A stretch of DNA of 64,000 nt from the NCBI GenBank assembly GCA_029204225.1, contig CM055113.1, positions 11,554,234-11,618,233 of the forward strand, written 5' to 3'. Shown here one piece after another: positions 25,709-36,945 of the stretch (within the stretch, counting starts at the first letter, position 1; every line of letters begins with the position of its first letter). Source of the stretch: Diphasiastrum complanatum (lineage: Eukaryota; Streptophyta; Lycopodiopsida; Lycopodiales; Lycopodiaceae). Under the pieces are notes generated by a model that was not told the origin of the DNA, did no database searches, and saw only the letters and a program-made list of their open reading frames with translations. The translations under genes and the position numbers were made by a program.

Positions 25709-28700
25709 ATGGCTGACCTTAATAAAAAAATTTAATGACTTGAAAGTGCAGATCTCAGAAGTTGCAGATAAAAGACAAAGGCGTCTTCTTCTAACTCAGG
25801 AATGTGGTGTACAAAATGTGGAACATCTGGACACACCAAGGAATACTGCACCACTGTGTTGTAAAGCTACCTTTACAAGGTTTACGTCCGGCGCCACTGG
25901 CGCCAGCTATGTCCCCGGTGCCAGTAGCGCCCCTGCTGCTCCCGGCGCCACTGTGACCAGAATCCAGCCGGGGCCAAGTTCCTATGGCTGAAAATCTTTG
26001 ATCGGTTCTAGCGGAGTCCAGAGAGCTCAGATCGATGTGCAATCACCTCACACGATCTAGGCATGATTAAAGGAAGCCTGGGGATCAAAAAAATCTAGAG
26101 AGAGAAAATGACTTTCTAGAAAGAGAAAATCCTAGAGAGAGAAAAACGTGCTTTACCAGCTTGGGTAGAAGTGCTTGGTATGAGGGGGGGTGCCGAATCA
26201 CACCAATACTATAGGGGAGTGCGGGTTGCGACTCAGGACGAGCTCCAACCAAGTCTCAGCCTCCCTTGCTGGAATGTTGTCATGGCTCTCGCCTTGGCAT
26301 GCTAGCGCCCCGAAGACTAGGGTCGATCACACACTTGAAATGTAACCTTCTCAGATTTATCAATAAAGTGGGATTTTTCTCAAACTGACTCTGATTACCT
26401 TCTGGGTTTCAGTGTTTGGTAAAAGCGCCAGTTGTAAGGCCGCTTCAAAATTTTTAAGTTGGCACATAGCTGAGGGTCGTACTCCGGGACGCCAGCGGTA
26501 TGCCGTCGGGACCATTCGGTCCGTGGCGCCAGCGGTATGCTGTCGGGACCATTTGGTCCAGGAACTAGTTGTCTCCATATCTGTCGTGGCTTGTGGTTCT
26601 GAGTGCTCGTTGCATGAACGTCAATGGGTTAAGCTCTTGGGGAACGGGCTCTAACCTGTCGGCTGAGTTGGATGGCTTGCTTGGGTAGAAGTTACCTGTT
26701 TATAGTTGTCCAGTCTGGCGTGGCGCCAGGTTGGCTTCCAACGCTCGTGACGAAGCTTTCAGTTAGTTAAGTCTGATGTAAGTCAGACCGCTTGCTTGGA
26801 ATGGATGTTACTCATTTGTAACGAAGCTTGGAGTTGGTTAAGTTTGATGTATGTCGGGCGGCTTGCTTGGAGGGAAGTCACCCACATCGGGACCCCTGAT
26901 CTGGCATGGCGGCAGGTTGGATCTCAATGTTGGTTTTCGGAACTTCAAGTTGGTTAAGTCTGATCGTTGGTGGTGAGTTGGCTGCTTGTATGTCAAGTGG
27001 GTTTGGATGGCAAGAGTTGAAGTCTGGGAAGCTAAGTCGTGGTTTCCGGCTCCCTTTGGGATGCCTGCGCTACACACTGTTAATGTCAAATACATTGAAG
27101 ATCCTGCCCAGGAGGTATTTTTCAGAATGATGCGACTACTAACTATGTACAGGGTACTACAGCATCAGCCCAGCAGGACATATCCAAATTCGCACCAAGA
27201 ACACATAATCCTCCTGAATTTATTGGACCAGCGAAGTCTCAAACCTCAAATAAACCAGTTTCGGGCAACTGCTACAACTGTGGAGAGCCGGGACATTTTT
27301 CTCCTGACTGTCCTCAACCACGGAAGCCAATTGGTTACATACCATTATGCTCTAATTGCAGAGAACCTGGTCACAAGTATCATGACAACCCTCAGCCGCA
27401 GAAGCCGCGACCCAAATATCAATATGTAGCAACACCAGCTGCTGCAGACACGAAAGCGAAAGCTACGACAGATGCTGTTGTACAGAGAATTGACATTATT
27501 GAAGGAAAATTGGCAAAGATTGAAGATCACTCCTAGCCAAGTGACGTGGAAAAGATTTTTAAAGTCACCACGAGAAACAAAAGCTCCTCAAAAAATGATC
27601 AGAAATCTTCGACAAAGTGCAGAAAATCCTCGAAGACGAAATTTTCTAGCAAGACGACTAAAGAAGATCTCAAGGATGACCCTGACTATGACCGTGATGC
27701 TGCGAAGTTATTTGCAAAAGATATCTCGGCAGAAACAAAGGGAATCATCAACGCTGAACTAAAGATTGCTCCTGCAGAGAAGGTGGTCACTTTCGATAAA
27801 GAAGACGAAGAAATCGCGAAGACGAAATTGTCTAGTGCTGTTATTGATAAACCAACCTCAAAATCAAAGACAAAAGAATATGACATCGTAACTGATATCG
27901 GATCTCTTCGACCAAACAATACTTTTGAACAGTTGTTGGCAGATAACACTTATTACAGAAAGCAACTGAAAGGCCTTTCTGTGCCTAAGAAGAAGAAGAA
28001 AATTTCTCTGCCAGATGCTGGTGTTTTGTCCATTGATTTAGGTGATCTCAGTGCACCTGAAATTGATGTTACTATTGCAGGATGCCTGATCGAAAAAGTG
28101 TCAATTGACTCTGGTTCTAGTGTAAATATAATAACAGAAAACACACCTCATGCTCTGGGGCTGACTGACATTCAACCAACAACGAAACATCAAGTTAGCT
28201 GATTCGACACGAAGAAAACCTGTGGTGAGCTGAAGGATGTCACTGTCTACATTCAAGCCAAGCCATTCACCATGAATTTCATTGTTATCAAAGCACTCGG
28301 TTTGTCATCCTATTCTGTGCTGATTGGACGACCTTGGCTTTATCAATCAAATGCTAGTATACATTGGAAATCCAGAGAGCTAAGATTTCAGACTGGTGAG
28401 ACCAATAACCGAGGTAAGCCAGCAGAATAAATCATAACCTGGAGTCGTGACAAATATGAAGGTGAAACTCCTTTTGTCCGACACCAGCTTTACATTAGAA
28501 AAATCTTCATATGTCTTGAAATTTTTTTTTCTATAAATCTGATATTGAAGTGCAGTACTTTGAATGTTACGAGAATGCTGATGACGAAGAATTCTTCGAT
28601 GCCTACAACGATGAAGCTGATGTTTTGTATGAAGAAATTAACGTTGCAGACACAAACTCGAAGAGTCTGACGATTTGAGTGACGAATCTGAACACGAATT

Positions 28701-31114
28701 TGGTAACAAGAACCAAGTTGACGACAAGAAAACATCTATGGAGTCAACCATGCGCGAAATTCATGGCCATACCAAGGCCAGTATGACTGAAGGTATCATC
28801 TTACCAGATTCTACTGATCTGATTAAACTTGCACCTGGCAAATTTGTGCATGTTTCAAAGTCCCTTGGAGAATCTAAGTTGGCGGAATTCACTGAAGTAT
28901 TAAAGGAGTATCAAGATGTTTTTGCCTGGTCGCTCGACGATTTGAAGGGTATACCTGCAAAATTCGGAGAGCACCAAATTGATCTGAAGGAAGATGTTGT
29001 ACCTGTTCGACAGAGACAGGATCGTCTCAATCCTAAATACTCTTAATGGTCAAGGACGAACTTAACAAACACCTTAAGGCAGGTATAATCTATCCCGTCT
29101 TAAGTAGTGAATGGGTTTCATCCATTGTTGTCATCCCGAAGAAGAAGATTGGCAAAATATGAATCCAAGATTTCCAAAAACTCAATGCTGCCACCAAGAA
29201 GGACCATCATCCTTTGCCTTTTACTGATTTCATCCTAGATCAGGTTGTTGGTCAAGAGCATTATAGTTTCTGTGATGGCTTTTCTGGATATAATCAGGTG
29301 GGAGTGCGAAAGGAGGATCGCTCAAAGACCACATTCACGACAGATTGGGGCACTTATGCCTACAAAAAAATGCCCTTTGGTCTTTGTAACGCTCCAGTGA
29401 CTTTTCAGTGATGATAATTTTTGCTGCCTTCCTGAGAACTTTTCTTGAAATATTTATTGATGATTTCTGTGTGTACAATGATATAAAGACACACTTGCAG
29501 AAGCTGAAATTAACATTGCAACGGTGTCGAGATACTTGTTTATCTCTTCATCCAGAGAAATGTTTTTTTGGTATGAAAGAAGGAATATTGCTCAGACACA
29601 GAATATCTAACAGAGGAATAGAAGTCGACAAAGATAAAGTCGAGCTTACAAAGAACCTCCTGATACCAACCAATTTGCGTGAACTAAGAGATTTCTTAGG
29701 ACATGTTGGCTATTACAGGAGATTTATTCAAAATCATGCTTCTATTGCTGCCTCTCTTACACATCTACTGAAGAAACAAGTGGAATACTTGTGGACGAAT
29801 GAACAGCAGAAAGCATTTGAAGATCTTAAGCAAAAGTTGATCAATGCTCCTATTCTGAGACCACCCAACTGGGCGATTTTATTTCATAGTTATGTGGATA
29901 TTTCTACATTTGCTATTGGCATCTATCTAAGCCAGAAGGACGACCAGAAGAAGGATCATCCCATCTACTATGCAAGTCGACAGCTCAGTGCATCAGAGAA
30001 AAATTATTCGGCTACAGAAAGGGAAGCACTTGGCATGATTTTCACTATTAAATTTTTTTGGCATTATTTGCTGGGATATGCATTTATTTTTCATGTGGAT
30101 CATTATGCTCTTAAGTATCTTGTAAATAAACCAGATCTATCAGGACGAATTGCTCTATGGGTTCTACTTCTGCAAGAATTCACTTATCAAGTAGAGCTTC
30201 GTCAAGGAAAGTGTCATACAAATGTTGATTATCTATCGCGACTCAGCACTGGAAAAATTGAAGATCCTATCAATGATGATTTTCCAGACGAACATTTATT
30301 CGAGATTTCATCTACAAATTCTCTATATTTTGATATCATTACTTATCTCAAGGATCAGATATATCCGGATGGTTATGATTTGGAGCAAAAGACAGTTTTT
30401 CAATATAAGGTAGCACCTTATACAATTATTAACAATGTTCAGTACAAGCTTGGTGCAGATCATCAGCTTCGAAGATGTCTCGAATCCGAAGACATTAAAA
30501 AGGTCGTTAAAGCCTTACACTCAGAAGATGTTGGTGGACATTTTGCTTTGAAGAACACATTTAATAAGATATTGACTGCCAAGTATTGGTGGCCAACAAT
30601 GTTTAAGGATGTATCAAACTTTATTCGTTCATGTGATCCATGCCAAAGATCTGGTAAGTCTACAAAATCAATGAATTGGGCATTGACACCAATCCTTTCT
30701 CTTGCACCATTCGAGAAGTGGGGGATTGACTTTGTCGGTCCAATTAAACCTGTTACCCGACATACGAAATGTCGATATATTCTAGTTGCAACGGATTATG
30801 CTGCAAAGAACATGGAAGCAGAGGTGACAAAAAGAAATGATGCAAAAACTGTCGCAACGTTCTTATTCAAAAGTATTATCACCAAATATGGTTGTCCACT
30901 CGAACTAGTAAGTGACCAAGGTACACATTTTTTAAATGACACTATACAGTTGCTGACAACTTATTTCCTCATCAAACACAGAAAAACTACACCGTATAAT
31001 CCAAAAGCAAACGGGTTGACAGAAAGAGCTAATGGAATTTTATGTAAGATCCTGAATAAAATTACTATTGCACACTGGGATATTAGTAGTGATAACTTGT
31101 TGGCTCTGATAACA
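25709..31114 (+). pseudogene. Gypsy-A gag-pol remnant, non-chromovirus type
   Basis: A Ty3/Gypsy element. Gag fragments carry three CCHC-type knuckles: CTKCGTSGHTKEYC, split by a solo LTR directly after it; CYNCGEPGHFSPDC (about 27282); and CSNCREPGHKYHDN, whose last Cys is Asn. Protease has IDSGSSVNII (about 28103). Reverse transcriptase runs from about 28950, with a 1-nt deletion at about 29043 (NPKYS then a new frame), a TGA at about 29160, a shift near 29410, and the box FIDDF (about 29455). RNase H keeps FAIGIYLSQ, YSATEREAL and HVDHYALKYL. The integrase zinc finger has GGHFALKNTFNK and CDPCQR; its core has WGIDFVGP, VSDQGTHF and NGLTERANG, so D, D and E are present. The frame is cut at 31114 by an LTR fragment. 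No chromodomain is seen. The reverse transcriptase style suggests the Tat/Athila side of Gypsy; this is inference. Confidence 0.9.
25857..27074 (+). repeat. Solo LTR with 5-bp target duplication, inside Gypsy-A gag
   Basis: Starts TGTTGTAAAGCTACC and ends TGCGCTACA. CACTG is present directly before (25852-25856) and directly after (27075-27079), a perfect 5-bp target site duplication. Removing the LTR and one CACTG rejoins the Gypsy-A gag frame just after the knuckle CTKCGTSGHTKEYC, so the insertion point is exact. The LTR matches 59689-60866 along its whole length. It contains repeated GGCGCC blocks near the start, a TTTATCAATAAAG polyadenylation-like signal (about 26357) and tandem-like GGTTAAGTYTGATGTA blocks. 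No primer site follows, as expected for a solo LTR formed by LTR-LTR recombination. Confidence 0.93.
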
Positions 31115-31345
31115 TGTCGCGGAAGCTTTTTCGTTTCGTGTTCATCGTCTCTCTTCTGATTCGCGAACAACTTTCTGTCTTTGAATTTTCTTTTCGTGCG
31201 GAAGCCCTTAAGGGATCCCAAACACTCAACTACGCATCACAGAACATATTTTATTCTAGCAATCAAGAGACACAGCACAAGGCCAAGAGATACACGAAAT
31301 AGAATGACTATATTGTCAGTTTGGTTTTAGAGCAAGATCATCAGT
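31115..31345 (-). repeat. LTR family F1 fragment (minus) in Gypsy-A
   Basis: Matches part of the 42981-43595 LTR in the same orientation: CTTTGAATTTTCTTTT, then ATTTTATTCTAGCAATCAAG and AGATACACGAAATAGAATGA. It starts TGTCGCGG at the broken end of the Gypsy-A integrase frame, so an F1 element inserted there. The rest of the LTR and the other half of Gypsy-A are not found beyond it. Confidence 0.6.
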
Positions 31346-32168
31346 GTCTCGCTTGCAAAATTGTAAATGGAGCTCATTTGTCTAGTATGTTAGTTTTGCA
31401 TAGCAAACATGAACATTGTAACTATCTTGCAAGTGAGCTTGATAAGAGGAAGAAAGTGGCAAAATAGGATAGTCTGCACAAAGGCAATGCCAGAGTATCA
31501 AATGTGAGAATGTAGCAAGATTGATAGTTAAGGGTGCTAAGATCTTTATGTGTAGTTGAATGGTTGATGCGTAATTAGAGAGGATTCTTATATCCTCCAT
31601 GTATACTTTTCTTGAGAAGCATGCTTTTTCATAGTTAAGTATAGCTTTTACTCTTTAAGATGATGATCCTCATTAGATTTAGAAGGTTATTCAACAAATT
31701 GTTGAAAGTTTTGAAAAATAAAAAATATATCTACTTATGTTCTTAGCACAATACCAAACAAAAAGGCATGGTAGAGAATTAAAATATTTATCATAAATAT
31801 ACCAACAATCCCTAATCAAAATTGTTGAAGCTCAAAATATTCAGATACCAAGCTTTAATGAAAAAACAGGCAACCCGACTTCTATATCAATAGCACTAGC
31901 CCACTCCAATTATAGGTTGTCATGAAATTTGAATAGTCAAACTAATGATGCAGTAAGAATGTTAATGTTGTCCTCCAAAAGTTACGTTGGCACTACTACG
32001 TTATGATATTCATCTCCACATGCAAGCTAAATTAATTTGAAACCGAGTCTTAGAAACCTATTAGAAGTGCATTCAAATTTCAAACAATATCCTAAAAAAT
32101 TTCATGCTATGTCTCTATCAAATATGAGGCAAAAGTCATCAAAAAAGAGCTAGATGTTGGACAATGCT
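31346..32168. other. Intergenic, AT-rich, no gene recognised
   Basis: No domain, RNA gene or element end is visible. From 32040 to 32168 it may include the 3' flank of the epoxide hydrolase pseudogene, which is read on the minus strand. Confidence 0.5.
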
Positions 32169-32833
32169 TCAAATCATGTGGTTTTTGACTTTTGAAGGCC
32201 TTGTTCCACAAAAAAATTTGTAAGGTGCTCATTCACCTCATGGGGGCATTCTTGCTAGATGAAATGGCCGCCTGGAAGGATAGCAATTCCCTTGGGATTT
32301 GGAACATATTTCACAAAAGCACCTCCATGTATAAATTCTTTCATCCCAGTTACACCATGAACACAATCTTGTTCTCTCGCAATATATAAAGCAGGAGCTG
32401 AGGTGCCTATATCCGTCCAAGGAGACATATGCTCCCAATTCCTGAATGAAACATGCACGCTAATAGTTCTCAGAAACCTTTCAATCTCTAAATATGAGGC
32501 CAACACAAAAACAGATTATGCAATTCTATTAGCTTCAACAATGCTTGAAATGGATGTATCTAACTGAAGGATTCTAAAGAGCTCACGTCCTTACCATTGC
32601 ATGTTTCGATAATAGTTAACAGCGCCGGTGAAGCCTGATTTTTGAAATTGGACTACATAGTGATTGAGTTCATTGTCTGAGATCCATGGTAGTGTTTTGG
32701 TTCTTCAACGACATCAAGTAAGTCTTAATCTTCCTTGGCAGTCAAGTTATTTTGTGAAAAGAAAACAAAAAACTTCTTCATTACTATTTTCACATCAAGT
32801 CGTGCAAACTCTACCTCTGCCCGTCGGGATTCC
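32169..32833 (-). pseudogene. Soluble epoxide hydrolase pseudogene (two 3' exons)
   Basis: Read on the minus strand, exon A (32833-32595) follows a TTGAGCAG splice acceptor and has RRAEVEFARLDVK and FQKSGFTGAVNYYRN. It ends at a GTAAGG donor. The intron is 32594-32442, with a CATTCAG acceptor. Exon B (32441-32169) has MSPWTDIGTSAPALYI, GMKEFIHGGAFVKYVPN and the catalytic-histidine region GGHFI. The pattern is that of plant soluble epoxide hydrolases, alpha/beta-hydrolases that open epoxides to diols. It is broken: TAA in exon A after LTAKED, a 1-nt insertion just after it, and TAG replacing the codon after GGHFI (32255-32257). The frame then continues (ECPHEVNEHLTNFF) to TGA at 32169-32171. 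The intron shows DNA-level origin, not a processed copy. The 5' exons are missing, with Copia-F gag sequence on that side. Confidence 0.85.
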
Positions 32834-32944
32834 TGCTCAACATAAATATCATCAATTGTCAAAAAGGCTACAATTCAATAGTATGAGTACTTTTAAAAGC
32901 CATTTCACACTGAATTGCCTGGAAAGTCCCAATCCCATGCCTGT

Positions 32945-33195
32945 CTAGGTGTAGTGGCATCACTTATGTGGGTAATGATGTGGTCTTTCACTGACAAGTT
33001 GATGAAGGTCAAAGCTTTCCTCACCTTCTTATCGAACACTTTAATGTTCGCTTCATTTGGCGGTCTTCTCTCATCATCTATGACAACATTTCACAGTTTT
33101 TCTTCTATCAGTATGTTTTTCATTTTGAATTTCCACACTGCATAGTTGGAAATCCCGTCCAATTTGCTATTTTCACTCAAAATGGACTCTCCCAT
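32945..33195 (-). pseudogene. Copia-F gag N-terminal fragment
   Basis: The frame starts at ATG 33195 (MGESILSENSKLDG) and shows the N-terminal Copia Gag pattern NYAVWKFKMKNIL, then KALTFINLSVKDHIITHI and TTPRQAWD. The tryptophan after IEEKL is a TGA stop (33091-33093). Similarity ends near 32945, where epoxide hydrolase intron-like sequence begins on the same strand. NLSVKD is also seen in the Copia-D gag piece, so the two families are related. Confidence 0.82.
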
Positions 33196-34373
33196 GTTTG
33201 CCATCCCAAAACTGCCTAAAACTGCAACCGTAGGCTAAAAGAAGTGTTCTGAGTACAATGGCGATGTCAGTGACTTATTTTGATGACCTGCTAAAATTTC
33301 ACACTAGGACGTCCCGTTGCTTAGTGGGCATTTCGCAAGCCAAGTCGCTTTCCAAACTTGAAATGCCTTCTACCTCACACTCCTGACTACCCGCTCCCTA
33401 AAAGGGGCAAAAGAGATTTGACGCCCACTGAGCAAATTCTCGGCTGCAATCACTCTGTTTTGCGGTACCAGACTTGTAGGTATAGTCTAGGTGCCCTTCG
33501 TTTGGGGTCCGTAGCCCTTCGTTTGGCCAAAATAGGCTAAAGGAGGTGAAAATAGGGACTTTTTGAGTTTTTGAACTGTTTCTTCAGTGTGAAGAAACTT
33601 CACCCTTCAAAAACTAGGGACCCAACTTTGAATTCAACTCAAATTTTTTTAATGAAGTTGCAATGCACTTTGCAGACCCCTTTCTTTGAAGTTCACAATG
33701 GATTTAAGACAATCCAATGGCCTTCTCATGGCTCTCTCCATTTCCACCATCGATCTTCATGGAGGCTAATCCGATGGCTGAAATTCCATCTGTGTGCCCA
33801 AAGCTTCTCCTGCGACCTTTAGGCACTTCAGATCACTAAGCTCATGCCCTTGTTGGTAGCGCGCGCTGGCCCGTGAGCTTCTCCACGACCATCTCTTGCT
33901 TATTTTTGCAAGTTTCCTCCTGCGATGGCTTGGCTTCTGATCAATGCAGCAATTCAATGCCACCACGGCCGCCCCTAGGCCAGAGTTTTCCTTGCAAGTA
34001 TTGATCTTGGCTGGCTATTTACAGCTCTCTGGCTGGCCAATTCAACTGCTTTGAGGTCGCCCTTCTGCAAGCTATCCACTGCTTCAATCGGTTCTTAAAA
34101 CGGTGTCCGTTTGGATGCACACCAACTGTAAACACCAAAACAGCCTCTTTACGGAATTTCAAAATTCCATTTTTCTGATTTTTAGATTTAGCCGACAAAT
34201 CCTGTCTCCGAATCCATCCACAATTCCGAGCTTGCCAGGCCTCTGTATGCTAGAAACTGTGCACCAATGCTTCACTATTCGCTTTCTACCCGCCGTAAAC
34301 CCCGAACTCTCCGAAAACTCTTCTCCCGAAGCTCTCTTCAATGGCTACACTTTATTGTGTACACTCCCTGTAT
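33196..34373 (-). other. Leader between Copia-F primer site and gag
   Basis: About 1.18 kb separates the primer site from the gag ATG, which is long for a Copia leader (usually well under 300 bp). It has no clear frame. A GC-richer stretch at 33730-34000 and a pair of CCCTTCGTTTGG repeats near 33490-33525 stand out. Part of it may be inserted or unrelated DNA. Confidence 0.45.
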
Positions 34374-34387
34374 GACTCTGATACCAA
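34374..34387 (-). other. Primer-binding site, initiator tRNA-Met type
   Basis: On the minus strand TTGGTATCAGAGTC lies directly after the LTR end TTCTAAC. TGGTATCAGAG is the usual site complementary to the 3' end of plant initiator tRNA-Met in Copia elements. This fixes the orientation of Copia-F as minus. Confidence 0.85.
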
Positions 34388-34660
34388 GTTAGAAGTTGCT
34401 CCAAACAGGATTACAGATCATGCAGCACAATAACACAGACAGAAAGCACTCTCCACTCCAAGCTCACGTAGCAACTATATTTCTCAAAGCCAAAATACAC
34501 TGTACATATAGTTTTTCACTATGGCAACCCATGCATGGCTCAGGTTGCCGTTGATGGGACATGTGTCCCATCGACTCGCCTCGTGGCGAGGGCAACTAGT
34601 CCTTATCCAATGATAGGACCCACAATATAGTAACACAATAGTTCTACTTTAATTCTAACA
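34388..34660 (-). repeat. 5' LTR of Copia-F
   Basis: On the minus strand the LTR starts TGTTAGAATTAAAG (at 34660) and ends ACTTCTAAC (at 34388), an inverted terminal match of about seven bases. It carries a near-perfect palindrome GATGGGACACATGTCCCATC at 34553-34572, similar to the one in the Copia-A LTR. Its length, about 273 bp, is ordinary for Copia. The 3' LTR is not in the window. Confidence 0.82.
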
Positions 34661-34824
34661 TTTATTATGACTGAGAGAGTTCGAGATTGCCCTTGCATGC
34701 ATGCGGGATACTCACTATTGCTACAACAAACGAGGTTGGCCCTTCGAGCTAGGGCCCATAGTCGGACCGCGACCGCCACCAAGATCCATATCCGACAACA
34801 TAGCTCAATGTGTCTATACATTTG

Positions 34825-34827
34825 TAT

Positions 34828-34896
<69 letters not shown>

Positions 34897-34910
34897 TATG
34901 TATGTATGTA
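34825..34910. repeat. TA/TATG microsatellite
   Basis: Mostly (TA)n of about 70 bp with some TATG units at both ends. Peptide-like frames here are artefacts of the repeat. Confidence 0.95.
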
Positions 34911-36424
34911 AATATACAGCTTAAATTTTTCATCCAATTGTAAATTGAATTGAATTGAAGTAGTTACAATAGATGTTATTACATTGATTAGATTAAGACA
35001 ACGAGTCAGTGTGAGCTATTAAATGATCCTCAAATCATCAAAGCTACCATAGAACCAAAGTTAGTTTTGAGTATGTGGTTGGCACTGCAATTGCTTTGTG
35101 CTCACCATTTCAGTTGACTTGTACTTGTTTCTTTTTAAATCAATCTATTGTTTTATTGCATTCAAATTTACGTCAGTATGAATGTATGCTTATCTAATTC
35201 ATTATCTATCTAATACTACTCTTGTATAAAATTCTTTGAACATTTTGTCGCTTCTGCAATCAACAATCTAATGACTTTTTGTTTGTGTATGTAATCAATC
35301 TTATCGCTTATGATGACTTCGAAGTTAGAATCAAGTAGAATTAGTTGAGTCATTCGACTCATCATTCCGAGGGGAAAGGCTCATTTGCAAGGCCCATTGA
35401 TCCGACCTTTCTGATCTTTCTCTCACTGCGTCTTCACCTGTAGCGTTCCTTCCATTCCCCCTAAACAAATAAAGACAAGGGCCTTTTTTGTGTGCCAAAA
35501 TTTCCTTGCCACTTTTATTGCATCTTTATGAGTAGCCTAAACTTTTTTTTCTTCTTATCTTGTTATCTTTATCAAGTTTCTTCGTATGTTGTTGTATTTG
35601 CTCCATCTATGTTTTTTTTATGTTCTTCCATCCCCACCTCTAATTCTTACTTATCATGCCCTAGTTCCACAAATATGTATAGTACATAAGACTTGATGTC
35701 TCAAGAAGCAAGACCTTTTGATGTTGTTGGTCATATATTAAAACCATAATAAAACCTTAAAGATGATGCTACAGTGGGTTAGACTCTTACCCATTGCTCT
35801 AGCTTAAGGAACGATGCCAATTTAGCATGGGCACTCAAGTGGCTAAGGCACCATAAAATCAATTTATGGTTGATACTACAAGGAAGAGTAGTGGTGGCTA
35901 TCAATGGCACTCGAAGCATATGACTTAAAAAAAGCTGAAATTTTTATTGAATGTAAGAAATGACCAAACAGTAGACTTAATAACATGCAAGCATATATGA
36001 TATTCTTATCCCAAAATTAAAACTTTTCTATAAAACCAAGGTACATGGCCTTGTTTAACATTGTCTCATATTCAATTTTAAGCTTCCTTCACTACATTGT
36101 TACTCTCACACAAGGCACATGAGCTGGGGTTCTTACTATCATATATTGGAATTGGAAATTACTTTTCCTCATGCAGACCCAATTTGAAAATGAGTTTCGG
36201 TTATAATTGAAAAATTAGGCTACGTTTGTGTTGTGTTGTAGATTTATGTACTTAACGTGTTACATATTCTATTTTATTTTTTGGAATTTTCACCTAACAT
36301 AGCTACCAATGAACCTTTGATAGTAATGGGTGACTTTAATATATATTATGGAGATGGTCACAAATTTTTTTTATGTTTGTTGATTATGTTGGCGTGAGTC
36401 ACTATTAGAGGATGTTGTTAGCCA
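34911..36424. other. Intergenic, AT-rich, no gene recognised
   Basis: Long AT-rich stretch without domains, LTR ends or RNA genes that I can identify. The short frame near 35492-35689 is low-complexity hydrophobic sequence and is not convincing. Confidence 0.5.
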
Positions 36425-36945
36425 TAAGTCACTTACATACTTAAACATTGACATAGATGGTGGAGACAAATATCAGAATGAACTCAAACTAGGTCAAGAT
36501 CGAATGATGGGACAAATGACTAGCCAACCAGTCATCCATAGCAACGATTTTTTTTGGCAGTGTTTAATTCATTTAGAGCTCAAACCCTGACAAGACGTTG
36601 CCTTGGTCAGGGAGTTGGAATGGGCTCAAACTATGTAGATATTAAATAGTGGGATATGGTTAACTAGCTGGTGAGCTAACCATGCCAGCAAATTTTTTCT
36701 TGGCAATGTTTGAGTCATTTAGAGCTTAAACATTAACATAAAACCACATTTAGGTAGGTTAGGAAGTGGAATGGTTTAAACTATGTTAAAAACAAATGGT
36801 GGGAAAGTTTATCGGCTGACAATTTAAATTTACCCCCAGATTCTTTTGTTTAAGTCAGTTAGAGCTTCAAAATTGACAAAACAATCGATGCGAGAGTGTA
36901 CTATGCTAGAAATGAATGATGAATGGTTGACTAGTATAGAATGCA
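36425..36945. repeat. Diverged tandem array, unit about 140-146 bp, four units
   Basis: Units start at about 36425, 36571, 36717 and 36857 (the last is partial). Each carries RTTTAGAGCTYAAAC or a variant, then a GACAA/GACATA block, a GGAATGG-YTCAAACTATG block, AATGRTGGGA, a CTAGC/CGGCTGA block and a T-rich stretch ending TGTTTRAGTC. Identity between units is low, perhaps 60-70% by eye. It looks like the remains of a small satellite or minisatellite array. Confidence 0.65.

Noticed and set aside
25674-25991. A continuous frame over the left junction of the solo LTR
   Set aside because: It runs from Gypsy gag in the wrong phase into LTR sequence, so it is not a gene.
34667-34937. Peptide frames across the TA repeat
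   Set aside because: Dominated by Ile-Tyr repeats from the microsatellite.
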